From Dentipellis sp. KUC8613 (taxonomy: Eukaryota > Basidiomycota > Agaricomycetes > Russulales > Hericiaceae), in NCBI GenBank assembly GCA_002286715.1, contig NSJX01000032.1, positions 62,001 to 126,000 on the forward strand: DNA of 64,000 bases, given 5' to 3'. Every line of letters begins with the position of its first letter. Position 1 is the stretch's first letter. Of the stretch, positions 22,332 to 34,739 are shown one piece after another. The notes under the pieces were generated by a model. That model was not told the DNA's origin. It did no database searches and saw only the letters and a list, made by a program, of their open reading frames with translations. The position numbers and the translations under genes were made by a program.

Positions 22332-23606
22332 ATGCCCCTACAAGTCGATGTCGCGGAGCTAGGGGGGTTAGTGGGAGAATGTATTATCTTTGGTGAGCAA
22401 GAACGTCCAATACAATCGGTCGCCGTGCTATCGAGACTGACGGGGCAAGTGCTTTATCAGGGATGTACTTTATCCTCCTGTGCCGGGCAACCCGCTCCTA
22501 CATTTTGCGTTGGAGAAGGCATGAAAATGTTGCTTGGCCCATACCCGTGTTTGCGGGGACAATGTTCCTTCTGACCACGGGTCAGGTGATAGCCGACTCG
22601 ATAAACATTTTCATCGCTTTCTTCCACCACGAAACGCGTGCCGAACGCATTGCGTTCTTGCAGGATCCTACGCAGGCGATGCATGCTTGGAGATACAGCA
22701 TATTGTCTGTCATGGTTTTTGTGGCGGACTGTCTCGTGGTACGTGCCATCTACCGCATCGTACCCTCTAGCACACGCATGATAACGCCCTTCAAAGCATT
22801 ATCGATGTTTTATTGTCTGGCAAAGAATAATATGGGTCGTGCTTCTGCAATTCACGTTGTCGCTCGGAGGATGTAGTGCGTTTCTCCGCTTCCCTGCCAC
22901 GACTCTTTCCTTTCTCTGATAGTGCCTTCTTATGCAGTTTGCGGCTTCGTCACCATCGGACTCGCGCGCAGCCACGCTATCCTCACCCCACAAACACAAT
23001 CTGCACTGTTGACGTCCTTTTTCGCTCTCACCTTCAGTGCTAACGTTATATCAACGGGTAATCTTCGCCGCACATCCATTATCAGGCCATTCCTTACCTC
23101 GTTGTCGCAGGCCTGCTCGCGTACAAGCTATGGAAGCACGATAGAGCGGCCAAGAAAGTACTTCATACCGCCGAGTCCGCATTTGCACCTGTCATCCGCA
23201 TCGTTGTCGAATCTGGCGCTATGACCGCAGCGTACCACCTCGTCTACGTGATTACGTTGGAGACTAGGAGCGAGGCTCTGGAAACTACGGCAGAGATGGT
23301 ATGCCGTAATTCCTGGGACTGAAATGCATATCGCTAATTTCAACCCATCAGGCATCGGCAGCGTTTGCGTTGATCTCTACCTTGCTGATCATACGGGTCC
23401 AGCATAATTCAAATCGTCGCGAAACTCGACCGTTCACGACACGCCCCGACGTACTCGAATTCCGCGTAGCCGGAACGGCTACTGGACAGGATATCTCGGT
23501 GGCCATGAACACCAGCCCCAGCAGCACACAAAAGAGCGGTAATGCGGAGGATTGGGAGCTTGCGTCGAAGCATGCAAGGGCGGCCACAGGCGAAGAGAAC
23601 GTTTGA
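22332..23606 (+). CDS. Seven-pass membrane protein, same family, copy C
   Basis: Six exons: 22332-22392, 22461-22738, 22797-22875, 22938-23057, 23111-23298 and 23352-23606, giving 326 residues. Family blocks: MPLQVDVAELGGLVGECIIFG, WPIPVFAGTMFLLTTGQVIA, FFHHETRAERIAFLQDPTQ, HYRCFIVWQRIIWVVLL, CGFVTIGLARSHAILTPQT, WKHDRAAKKVLHTAESAFAP and FALISTLLIIRVQHNSNRR. The tail ends NAEDWELASKHARAATGEE, close to copy D (DIEDWELQAKYDKAATSRE). All splice sites are intact, so it is probably functional. It lies 574 bases downstream of B in the same direction. Function is unknown. Confidence 0.87.
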
Positions 23607-24649
23607 AAGAAAACGATGATTGTAATTCATTCAAGTTGTACTTTATTCGCACATCCAATCAGTGTAGTAACTCTAACACCGCCAATGCAACGATCTATAT
23701 TCACAATCCGGAAGAGCGCGAGATATTCCATAGAACCAATTTTCATATCAATTTCGACGTCGTGGACAGAGCAGTACCGCATGCGCGAAGCATTGGACCC
23801 TTTGACCACATCCTCCTAGCCCTCTCACAGGTAATGTATGGTGCCAGGCGTAGCTTCAAAGCTATACGACAGCGATAGATTCCCAGCACCCAATACGAGG
23901 AATTCGAGTACACGAACCAACCACAGCGGAGGTTCTGCGATTGGCTGATGCTCTTTCTTGACTAACTATCTGTTGTAGCAGCGCTTGTAAGAGATCAATA
24001 TTACCATCTTTGAGAAATGTCGCCCGTTCGAGCGGGTACGGGCTAATGGCTCCCATGGCCTTCAGACCTCATATTGGCGGCAAGGGCATCAACATATGCC
24101 TCCAGCTGCATCAAGATTAGATGCAGACAGATCAAGATCACAGTGAACTACGTAGAGCGCACCGTTACGCCCGGCGCGTTGATTTGCAAGTGACAACTCA
24201 GCGGTGATCCTGTCACCAAATCTTGCGGCAGCGCGTCATAGCTCAGCGACGGATGATCATAAAGTGATGGTCAGCTGGAGAAATCCGACATTGTTTCCCG
24301 ACATCATAACTTGCGATAGGACATTAAACTCACATATGTCGTGCATTAGCTGTTCTGGGAATGACAGATGATGGGCGCGCATGGGAGAGTCGGGGAGATA
24401 GTCCTTCGGCCAGAGAAGAGAAGACAGTGAAGGATAGTAGAGTGAAGACAGTAAACCAAGTTGAACGCACCAAAGTCTGTCTTTCTATAGCCTAAAGAGC
24501 GCGAGGAGATTCAGATTGCTCAAATGACGTGCTCTTGCGCAACGGCTGCATCGACTGTCACTGCCGATTGTCCTGCAGTCTAGACATACCGCAAGTGCTT
24601 AAGACTATCCATAAAGAATGGAAGCGGCACAACTCACTCGCAACTCGCG
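23607..24649. other. Intergenic region without a supported gene
   Basis: About 1 kb. The first 50 bases continue the duplicated 3' UTR of copy C. The remainder is non-coding in all frames beyond short spurious runs; no repeat or RNA gene is recognised. Confidence 0.5.
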
Positions 24650-26171
24650 ATGTCCACTGCTGTCGACGACGTGTCGATCCAAGGCCCCGACGCGCTCCCG
24701 AAATGGATCCCACCACCAACAACGACCCAAACAAACCTCGACTGGGCGGACATCCTCACGGTCGATCTGTCATTGTATGACACCGCACGCAATGAGCTGG
24801 TAGAAACCGTGTCCCGAGCATTGCAACGCGACGGGTTCTTCTACGTCGTCGGGCACGGCCTTGATCCCGAGAAGGTGAGCTGGTCTGTTTTCGTCGTTCC
24901 CATTATCTACTGAGAAGAAAGCACGTCTATTAGCTTCACCGTCAGTTCTCGATTAGCCAGCTGACCTTCGAAGGTGTGTCGCGAGAGGAGAAAGAGGCGC
25001 ACCGCGCGCCAATTGCCGAGGAGGGCTCGTTCATTGGCTACAAGGTTTGTAGTCATCCTTCAGCTGGTCGTCCGCCCCTCACCGTGGTTTCCTCCTCCAG
25101 CTACAGAACTATTGGGAAATCACGAACGGTATTCGGGACAGGATCGAACATTACAATTTCTACCTGCAGCAGTAAGGAATTGATTTACAGACTAGGACGG
25201 AAGGAAGAGCCCCGCTGATCATCATTTGCACAACGTAGGCTTGACCCAATTACACGGCATCCCAAGCCGATCCAGCCATATGTAGAAGAGATCAAGGCAT
25301 TCATCGCTGTAGGTAGAAGTCTCGCTACGACCGAGCGCTACGCTCACGGTCGTCATATAAGGACATACGTCAGGATGTTCTTCGTCGCGTACTTTCCCTG
25401 ATCGACGCAGTCCTTGGCCTCGAAGAGGGCTACCTCTGGAGGCTGCATCAAGACCCTGAGGGTCGCCCAAGCAATGACGTGCGTTTCTAGACTCTTCTCT
25501 TCCTGTCACGACTTAACTTAAGTATCGACACAGTTCTTCCGCTACATGACCTACGATCCGCTCCCTACGGATGAAGCGGCGAAGACGAACAATGTCATGC
25601 TCAACGGCCATACCGACTTTGGATCCGTCACAATTCTTGCATCCCAGCCTGTCACCGCGCTCCAGATACTCCTGCCTGACGGGAAATGGCGCTATGTGCA
25701 GGTGAGTTCTCACAGTGAATCATTTTGGACGAGATGACCACCCAGGTTGCTCATGGCTTCTCTAACCTAGCACCGCGACAACGCTTTGGTCATCAATATC
25801 GGAGACCAGCTTTCCTTCATGTCAGGCGGTATTTTGAAGGGCACGATCCATCGTGGTGCGCGCTGCCAACCATCGTCTCCCGTCTCTGCGGTCTGACTGT
25901 CTCCGTAGTCGTCCAGCCTCCGGAAGATCAACGTAAATATCGCCGCATCGGTGTCTTCCACTTTGCGCAGCTTTTCGATGGCATCTCTCTCGAGCCTCTT
26001 CCTTCCAAAAAGGTCCAGGAGCAAGGCCGACGGATCCCCGAGGAGCGCGTCCCGACTTCCGATGAGTGGCATGCCGCGCGGGTCAAGAGCTACGGCAATG
26101 CAAAGCTGGTCAGAGGCGAGAAGTATGACGTAGAGTATATTGCTGGGCTGCAAGTAAGGCATTGGCATTGA
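24650..26171 (+). CDS. 2-oxoglutarate/Fe(II)-dependent oxygenase, isopenicillin N synthase-like fold
   Basis: Eight exons. Exon 1 (24650-24874) carries the non-haem dioxygenase N-terminal domain: WADILTVDLSLYD and ALQRDGFFYVVGHGLD. Next come VSREEKEAHRAPIAEEGSF (24946-25044), LQNYWEITNGIRDRIEHYN (from 25101) and, from about 25362, RQDVLRRVLSLIDAVLGLE. The Fe-binding facial triad is complete: NGHTDFGSVTIL (exon from 25534) gives His and Asp, and LKGTIHRV (across the 25855 splice) gives the distal His. YRRIGVFHFAQ follows at the position of the 2-oxoglutarate Arg. Such enzymes hydroxylate or desaturate small molecules; the substrate cannot be read here. No cluster backbone enzyme is adjacent, so a stand-alone role is likely. 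Confidence 0.88.
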
Positions 26172-26736
26172 AACTTTGATGGTAGCTGTGGATGTCGGGT
26201 GTCAGAAATATGAGAAATACAGGCCGGTATGGTTCACTTCATCTGGAAATTTTGCGGCGGGTATTCTGATTGTTAACGAATAACATGGACGTATACGCTA
26301 TCTCTACGCGCTATGAACAATCGTAATGCCTCAATAAGCACTTCTCTAACTTTCTTTGTTCAACGGGCTTTTGCCGTGTCCAGCGCCACCAAAATATATG
26401 TCATACATGGCAGTGCCGCTGATTCCCGCTGATTCCAAGATGATTCGAAGCAAACAATTATATGGGCGAAACGACAAAGAACGAGGCGATGCTCCGCTAA
26501 CCAATACGTCGTCTTTGGGTACGACACCGACATTTCGTTGAAAGGGACATTGTGCCCTTTACTGTCACGCCTCCGAGCCACTTTTCTGGCCACTGCATAT
26601 AAGAGAAGCTTAAGTCTGAATGTACAAGATAGTATCGTGCCTCACATCTTCACGCCTTCAGGGAGCGTGCCCTCGGACATCACATTTATCCCCAACTCTA
26701 CACTATACCAGGCGCATTCTATAGCCATCGTAATTC
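26172..26736. other. Intergenic region, oxygenase 3' side to next gene
   Basis: About 565 bases. A TATA-like CATATAAG lies near 26597-26604, about 130 bases before the next ATG. No other feature seen. Confidence 0.4.
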
Positions 26737-27404
26737 ATGGCTTCTCCTGAATCAAGTCCGGATGCGAACATGCAGCCTCTTACTCCGACTTCGGGCGCCA
26801 GTAGTCCTGCGCGGTCGGAATTTTGCAGTCTACCAGAGGATGAACTTGATGAATACGAGACTGGTAAATTATTGTCTAAAAATTCTGGTTTGACAACTAA
26901 CCTGACGACTTTCTCGAAGATTCCGACGAATTCAGTTCCGATAGCCTAGAGGACGACGAAGTCTTCAGGAATTACTTCGCGCCAATAGTCTCGCTTTTGC
27001 TTGTGCGTGGCTACCTTTCCCTCATTTCGTGCTCTCGCCAAATCAACCGCTAGGAGACACGTGTTCCAGACGTATACTGCCTTCAAGAAATACCCGATTC
27101 TCCGTACTCAGTCCGTTGCTGGGGCGGGAATTTGCGAGGCATCTTCTTCCTCGACTTCGTCGATACCGCCACGCACCAGACCATCAACTCGCATGGTCAG
27201 TTCCGGCTCTACATTGGACAGAAGCCAGACGCGCACGGCCCGGTCAAGTCTTGGGAGGAAATCAGCCCAAGCGAGGAGCGATTCGTCGTCTTGGAAGGAG
27301 TGACATACACCTTGGAGCGCGATGGCGAGGAAGACTTTGTGTTTCAGGCTCCATCGATGTCCGAACTCGACCCAGAGGAGGCCGAAACGCCAGATCTGCA
27401 GTGA
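26737..27404 (+). CDS. Small acidic protein of unknown function
   Basis: Three exons join in phase (26737-26863, 26920-27002, 27054-27404), giving 186 residues. The N-terminal 70 are Ser/Pro- and Asp/Glu-rich (PEDELDEYET, DSDEFSSDSLEDDEVF) and look disordered. The last exon is compact and well formed: VRCWGGNLRGIFFLDFVDT, HGQFRLYIGQKPD and SPSEERFVVLEGVTYTLER, a pattern of beta strands typical of a small folded domain, ending in an acidic tail. No family is recognised. Clean phasing and sustained composition argue that it is a real gene. It is the last confident gene before the gene-poor stretch. Confidence 0.65.
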
Positions 27405-30232
27405 CTTGTATTGGCCACGTTTCATACTTTGTAACCGTGAGGAAAATCCATTGAATTAATACTTGTAGAGTACTCGTATTCATCTCGTTTAGTTCGTTCG
27501 ACGCTTCAACTCTTGCTTCGTAGTGAAAAGAGCCTAATGTCTTCTTAACGTTTCACTTATCTTTTTCAACGCAGAACTTCGTGCGGCCTTCTGAAGGGGA
27601 GCTTGGACAGCCCTGACCAATGGATGAGGGTGTCCTGCATATTCGGGGGGATGACGCCTCCGATCCTAAACTTCGATGCTGCAGTACAATAACACCCGGC
27701 GAAGACATCTACTTCCTGTGCGACCTAGGTATCAATTGCTAATCGTGCAAATGTAAGTGCCTTACCGAAAATGACTGCTCACGCCGTCGGGCGGGATACT
27801 GCACAGTGCCAAAAGCAGAAGCATCGCAGTCTTTTCCCGAAGCGCAATTTTGATTCACATAGTACTATGCAACAAAAGGTAACATCAGCCCAGACATTGT
27901 ACAACGAAAAGAAGCTAAGCAAATTTCGTACCGTGAAACCTTGTCCCTAGCGCTCAATATACGCCTGCGTGCCCTTGGAAGGTCCCGTAATGCCGCCCCG
28001 TCTTCAAATTTCGCTTCGCTGTCCAGGGACGGCGCAGTCCAGAGCAGAAGCTATGAAGCTCGAAGGCGTTCTGCGAGTCCGGTGCGAGTGCCGAGCGAAT
28101 GGGGGCAGCAGGAAGCTTGTCGGGAACTTGATCGTACACGTACGCGCTTGCCTCTGCGCGGGGCGATAAGGATTTTAAAGTTGGAGGGTGTGTCGGGCTG
28201 GCTGGTCCGGAGACCCGAAGCTGCGTAGAAGATGCATGGAATCGGAAGGTGCAGGATCTGGATTGAGATGACGAGAAGAGAGTAAACAAGTAAAACCTCC
28301 GCGGTTCTACTGATGCAGTCGGTTACTGGATGTGGACGCACATGGGTGTGATTGTATTCGTGCTGCCCGACAACCCGAACGCGCGTTGATTATCGCCCTG
28401 ACAGCTGTGAAAGTGCTCCAGGGGGATGCCGCCAATGCAGGCAAGGTCCGCGCGCACGTTGCCTGACAGGCCGCTACGGCTAAAGCAGGCAGGCCGCAAG
28501 CGCACCCCGCAATCGCAGCAGCGTCGCAATCACGGCTAGTCATGCTTATCTTGGTGCCAGGATGTCGGTATGTTGCGAGGTTAATTCGCCGAGATGAACG
28601 AGGAAAATGAAATGAGATGCCGCAAAAGTACGGAACGAGATTACGTCCCGCCGAAGTTCATCGATAGATAATGAACTTCAGGAACCCAGATCGCCCATGC
28701 TCAGAGTCAGTGTCCAGAGACCAGCAGGGCGAATTGGTCACATTTGACGCTTAGCAAGGCTTGAGTCGGACTCGTGCTCGCAAGGACGGGCAGCCCCCTT
28801 TGTTCCGCCCGTCTGTATCAAGCATATGACACGCGCGATGTACTGTTGGTTGATACCGACACTCGCCAGTAGATCATTGGGTCGCAAGCACAGATCTAGA
28901 AGGAAGGCCGGCGCACTGGTGCCTGTCGACATTGATGCGTCCAGATAACCTATTCCAGATAGAAGCCGAAGCAGTTTAGAAGCGCCTAGGGTGTCCTGGT
29001 ATCGTCTCGCGGGTCCCTCTTGGTCTCGAGAGCCTGGAAATCACCGCAGCGAGTCAGGGAAGGGGTATTCGCAAGGAGATGATGGACGCAACTAGGGTCC
29101 TCTTGCTGCAGAAGTCGGGGATGCTACATGTTTTATCCCTTCAGACGAACACAGGTGACTCAGAGGGGTATGATTTACATCGGATTATCTCCGGCTGAGA
29201 AGGGACATAACGCCCTGGCTGAAACGTGACTGCAGAAGATGAGTGAAGGACCGCAGCCCGTCCATGCCTACGGAGTCCCGCAACCGCATAAGCATCTTTG
29301 AAATTACTGAAGTCTCAGGTCTGTTAGTAAAGTGGTCCGTCAATGTGAATCAGATAGATTCTCATCGTGCAGGTGAACACGTACGAGGGGGTTGAAACAA
29401 TTGCCAGAAGAGCGCTTCAGATTTTCGATGTCTTCGTGGTACCTGCGATGGCTTGAGATGCATGTGCCGCTCTGCATGGCATCTATAGCCAGGCTGTAAG
29501 AGCACATGCTCGTAGTTAGTCTACACCGAGCGCTTGGTGGGCCGGTATTTGACTTCAGCGTGCAGCATGCGAGTGGCAGAACGGTAGTACTTACGCAACT
29601 TCATATTACTATGGGGACATCACGACGCGGCATCCACCCGCAAGGTCAGCCAGCTCGCCAATTTCATCCCAAAAAAGCACGTCTCGAGACTGATACTGGA
29701 AGCAACAGTGAGAAAATAGGTCGACCAACGCTACGAATGATGAGAGTACCGCAAAGCAAGGTGAGCGTAGCAAGCACAGCCACTGACAGTATCGACCGAC
29801 GTCGCCTTCCTCATCCGGAAGCGCGTCGGGACCAACCGACTCCTCCTCCCCTGTCCTCGACCGTTGTGACCGCCACTGACAGCATACGATCCTTGCAGCC
29901 CTCGGTTAGTTTCTGATACCATATTGTCGCTGACTCTAGCTCTGAACTCGCTCCAAGCCGTCCACGACGACCCAGATATCCCCTCATCTACCCTCTGATC
30001 AATGACAGGTGCGCACCCGTCTTTGAATTGTCATTGCATCGTCTCGAGAGCTCACACATGGATACTATATAGATGCATCTCACCTCCGTACCAATGAGGC
30101 GGCTAAAAGTCGCATCAGCAGCCTATTCATGGTGGCCATAAGCAACGCCACACGACCGTGACGGGAACGGAGATTCAAAACCCTCATGCAATGCGTTTTG
30201 TGGGATGAGTCTTGGTTTAAACACGAAGGCCG
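27405..30232. other. Gene-poor stretch
   Basis: About 2.8 kb with no supported gene. Short frames (minus 28738-28932, minus 28307-28543 with a Cys/Ala-rich run, plus 29506-29916) lack partner exons and recognisable domains. The sequence CCACTGACAG occurs twice (near 29781 and 29872). No tRNA or transposon protein motif was seen. Confidence 0.45.
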
Positions 30233-30400
30233 ATGGCCTCTTCACTCTCGGATGAATACCAGCGACGACGGGATCAAAAGTATCGCCGCAAATGGGATAT
30301 TCGGCCGCAAGAGGGGAAGCCCGTGGACATCAAGACCGGATCGTATTTACTGCTGCACTCAAGCGCAGGTCGCCTGCAATCTGTTCTGACGCTTCTCTGA
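30233..30400 (+). CDS. Possible small protein of 55 residues (doubtful)
   Basis: An ATG at 30233 opens a 55-codon frame to TGA at 30398-30400. The product starts MASSLSDEYQRRRDQKYRRK and ends LLLHSSAGRLQSVLTLL. The first half is highly charged, the second half hydrophobic and amphipathic. Composition looks more protein-like than the surrounding frames, but no splice partner and no family are recognised. It could equally be an exon of a decayed gene. Confidence 0.25.
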   Translation: MASSLSDEYQRRRDQKYRRKWDIRPQEGKPVDIKTGSYLLLHSSAGRLQSVLTLL

Positions 30401-33400
30401 GCTTGTGCATCGCGCGTACTCCTGGCTTCGTTCGGCCTCGTCCCAACAACTGGAGCGGCTTGTTTGCCATATTCCTCGGTCGATATCGCAACACATACAC
30501 TTGCTGATAAGTACCCTCAAGCCTCTGGGGTCTGTCTAGAAACTCAGACTGGCTAGCCAGGTGTATATCTTATTCCAGACTCGTACCCTCGTATCTGGGG
30601 TCAGAATCTACCGTCGGTGGGCCTCGCTAAGTATGGCAGAAACCGGGCCAGTCCTGATGAGAAATGACATGACATGTCATACTTAGAGATGCTTTTGCGT
30701 TTCAGATAAGTACCTGCAGTCTCAAGGGGCGAGGTCGAGCCCGAGCCCGAGCGACAGACTACGTACATGGTCTACGGTATTAACATTTTAACCGATCGGC
30801 AGGTCCTGGCGTCCGTACCCCTACAGGAGCACGTGCAAACTCGCTCTGCTGGTTTGATTCATCCTTCATCCAAACTTCGGCATCGTACCATGAATAGGGA
30901 TGTCAGCAGTTACTTCTCATGCATCTGCATTTCCCGTGGACTGTGGAGGCCCACGGATACATCCTGACCGGTGAGCTACGTTATGTTCGTGACTTCGCGG
31001 AAATGATCGTAGACTCATTGCATGTACGAAGTCCACGGGTCGCACCTTGATTCGATGTCGAGCTCGGTTACCGCCATGCTTTATTCAATGGCGGGACAAT
31101 AGCACGCATCCGGACTCATTGCAGCTGTTTACTAATCGATAGGCCGTTTCCAAAAATAATTCCATACAGATGGTGAAGAGCGTTCTGGAGGCGGAGAATG
31201 TCGGAGATCACGGTTGCCGACATGCCAGAGCACTGCTTTCCCCTTCGCGTGTGGCTGGCTGTGGCTGCATGCTGCGAGATTGCAACTCAGAACATCTCTT
31301 GAAAGTCCGCTCTAATGTACCAGATTCTGCCACGAAAGGCCTATCGATTAGTAAACGGCTGTGAGCAGTAATGTCAGAATTGACGTATCAAATGAATGAA
31401 AATGTTCACACCAGCCCGCGTCCTTCAATACCGCCCAAGAGCAGCATCAAATGAAAGTGCTCGACGATGCAGAAAACTGCAGGACGAGCACGACGGCTCG
31501 GATGCGACGAACATCGCCTTCCTAATCCGAATCGCAGCGCTCGCGGGCCAAACGCGCCAATCAACACGACGCGACGCGCGTCCTGCTCTCCTCCTCCCAC
31601 CCTGTCCATCTTTTCGCACCCCCATTCCCTTCCCCTTCCTCAGGGCCCGAGCGCGCGCCCACACAACCCCATCATGATTCACAAACGCATCGTATCTGTT
31701 CCCACCTTCTCCCCGCCCCGTCTATATGCGCGTCCGGGCCTGCAGCCGGGGCACGTTTCTCGCAGACGCGGAGACGCAAGCGCAGGCTTATCTCCCCGCT
31801 CCCCTCTACGCGGGACACCGGGTCGATACCGTGTGCCGTATGCCGTTCCTGCGCTTCTGCGCACGCACGCTGTGAATGTATACGTATACATGGCCTTTCG
31901 CCAGTGACAGCGATGCTGATGGGTCCCACTCGCATTGAGCTTCCAGGGCCCGAATAGATACCAAAGCACCCACCCACCCCCAATGCAGTCACAGAAACCC
32001 CACTGGTGCGCCCGAACGTGCGTCCTTCCATGCCATTCACACCGAATGCGAATGCACCAGCTACAGTACCCCGCGGCGCCCAGCGTCTCGCGCCTCCATC
32101 AGCCACTGACACCGCCACCGTGTACACGCCGTACGGTACCCGAGTTCGCCTCTGTCTGTCTGGAGCTGGGGTTGGAGTTGATGCACTTCATCGCACGCGC
32201 CGGTCCACGGACTCCGCATCTCTCCGGTCCAGCAGTCGTTCGCCCTGAAGCCGACCGAGCAAGCAGCCAACCGGCCATCGACACGACCGCGCATTTCGGA
32301 CCCGTGCGTTTCCCCGAAGAGCACTCCCATGGTACCCGCCGGATGACAATGACAATGGCATGCGAAATGCGAAACAGCAACTTTCCGGCCCTCATACTGT
32401 ACGCGCGCACGCGCGCAGAGACCGGTACCAAATGACACTGCCCAGGAGTGCGTACAGTACGTACTCGTAATTACAGATATCCCGCAAGCAACGCGAAATA
32501 TCCCGAGCTGCCTCATTCCTCATCTCATCTCCGTCCAGTAGAGTAATCCCAGCTGCACGCCGCACGCACCTGGCTGAAGGACAGGGTAGTAAAGCGTCCG
32601 AAATGACGCCGTTACGGTTTTCATCATCTGCACCCGTGGGCCGTCCCGTCACCCGTCGCCCATCACTTCTTCCGTCCGGGGTCGGATCGGGTCCGAGCAC
32701 GTCGACGTATGTACGTATGTCATACAGCAGGCTGCAGGCAATAATCAACATGGCTCCCGGTGAGTGAGTACTTGGTGTATGGACGTGAGCCTCTCACGAT
32801 ATTGACATTCCCAATCCATTGACAGCTGCTCAATACTCCCCCGCATGGTCGAAGCACAGTACTTCGCGATCCACACCTAGTTCTCTTCGCCATCGACGTA
32901 GCCATCGCCATCGAACCGAACCAGCTGCAGTGGAGCATATGACGCATCCAATGCGCTCACAATGTTCGCATTATTACTCGCGTGCAACGAGGCTTCGGGA
33001 GCCCAGACTCGCGCTCGTGTGTTTTATTGCTGCGTGCCAGTGGAATATTTGCACGTTGCTGGCCGTTCGCGTCCGGGCCCGCTGTCCGGAGTGGGACAAG
33101 TGCCGGTCAGTGTAAGTGCACGTACAGAGTCCAGAGTCGTTGATTCCCTTTTCTTCCGAAGGGCTCGGTGTCAATTGGGATCCTGGCTGCAGGTATGTGT
33201 GTTCGACGTTTCGCTATTCGCGAGCTTTGCTGTTGCACTCGCAAGTCGGGGTCAGGGACGAGCCCAACCCAACCCATTGACAACTGGCCGACCTCATCTG
33301 CGCGTACGCGTACGTGTACGCGTGCCATTGCCCCTCACGAAGTATCTGGGCCTGCGGTCGTGTTTGGTTGGAAGGCCTTAGTCTACAGGTTAGGTATCCA

Positions 33401-34439
33401 ATGTTCAATGTCTAATCCTCAATCCTTTCTTGCAGCACGCCCGAGTATTGGCTACTTCACAGTCCCATCACGACCACTATCTCCAGTCTCCAGCCTCCTC
33501 TTCTGCACGACCCACTTCACACCTCTCACCGCGCACCATACAACACACCTCTCACCTCTCACCTCGCAGCACACAGCACCCAGCACAGCACAAACACCAC
33601 GCCCCGCACGCACGCATCACCATCTAATTATCCACCTTCACCTAAATATCACCCCTCCTCCCGCTTACCTCCCTCCCTTCCGCGCACGCATACGTATATA
33701 CACGCCCTCATCCAGCAAGTGCACAATCCGCACCCCACGCCAAGCTCGATCCGCACCCGCACGCACGCACTGGCAGCGGAGTCCAACTCTAATCCCTATT
33801 CCAATTCCCAATCCAATCTCACGCTAGATACGAGATACGAGATATCATATACATGCACATCACGCCCCCACCTGCCTATATGCACCTGCTATGTTATAAC
33901 GTACGCATACACACGACGCGTGCCTCTGCGGCATGCCGCACGGCACGTTATACTTATGCATCAGGTACTTACAGTACTCGCACTAGTGTACTAAGGCTAA
34001 GACGGACTTGTACACTCCGAATATCGAATAACCCATACCACCCATCTCATACCGACCATACCACCCATATCATACCGACCGTATCAATTGCAAGTCATCC
34101 TCATCCTCAGCCTCCGCCCCCGAGCTCGCTCGATCGCGAGCTACAGTACTCGCAGTGCAGCTGCGCGCGGCCATAAGTGTACATCGACATCTATTCATCA
34201 CATCACACCATACCTAAATAACAAACCCAACTCAACCCCTGCGTATCCAATCCAATCCGATCCAATCCGTGAATCAAACCGCGCTCATAATCAAAAATCC
34301 AGCTCGTATACGTATGTATATATGCCATGAGACAGAGACAGAGATAAAGACAGAAACAAAATGATCTCAGATACTCGGAACACTCGAGAGATGAGATGAA
34401 AAGATATCCAGATCCAGATCCACGATAGTTTAGAATGTA

Positions 34440-34464
34440 GCGTGCGTGCGTGCGTGCGTGCGTG
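34440..34464. repeat. Tetranucleotide microsatellite (GCGT)n
   Basis: About six tandem copies of GCGT/CGTG just beyond the 3' end of the Ser/Pro-rich gene. Confidence 0.8.
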
Positions 34465-34714
34465 AGGGATGCGTGATGGGACATAGAGGACTTGATGGGG
34501 TCAATAATAGCGTCTGTGCGCACCGGCCAGTCGGGGGCGGAGCGGGGCGGGGTCGTAAGATATCTGGGTGGGCGGGGGCGTGCGTGCGTCGTTGAGACGT
34601 TAGATATGGCGTGGCGGAGGTGACGGCGGTAGGAGAGTGACGGCGGCGGGTAGGCAGGAAGGAGACATGCGACAGCAAAACACAACAGGAAACACACAAA
34701 CAAAAACAAGAACA

Positions 34715-34731
34715 CCCCCCCCCCCCCCCCC
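34715..34731. repeat. Homopolymer run of 17 C
   Basis: Seventeen consecutive C on the plus strand, 8 bases beyond the stop codon of the minus-strand gene, so a G17 run in its 3' UTR. Length may be unreliable in an assembly. Confidence 0.8.
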
Positions 34732-34739
34732 GGCACCCC

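Larger units (their letters stand above)
21290..23660 (+). repeat. Left arm of a diverged inverted segmental duplication (B exons 5-6, spacer, copy C)
   Basis: This block matches the reverse complement of about 50315-52725. B exons 5-6 pair with decayed E, the B-C spacer with the E-D spacer, and C with D. Spacer identity includes AGCTGATTGACAGCC (22019-22033 versus 51976-51990 complement) and TTGATGACAGGCGTCA (22132-22147 versus 51862-51877 complement). Similarity continues a little past the C stop codon (TTCAAGTTGTA). Borders are estimated by eye. Confidence 0.85.
30401..34739. other. Gene-poor, low-complexity-rich stretch
   Basis: About 4.3 kb. Frames on both strands at 31.4-33.8 kb are open because of composition (His/Pro/Thr-rich translations), not coding. 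Many alternations of CGTACG and GTATAC occur (for example 31876-31890, 33299-33322). From 33.5 to 34.2 kb the plus strand is rich in CA/CCA. Near the end are a GTGC repeat and a poly-C run, listed separately. Confidence 0.45.

Noticed and set aside
17566..23606. Membrane protein copies as Ste3-type pheromone receptors of a mating-type locus
   Set aside because: The sequence pattern and exon layout do not match Ste3, and no CaaX-ending pheromone precursor or homeodomain pair was seen nearby.
29760..29800. A 29-base intron between GTGAGC and CTGACAG
   Set aside because: Too short for a fungal spliceosomal intron and joins no convincing exons.
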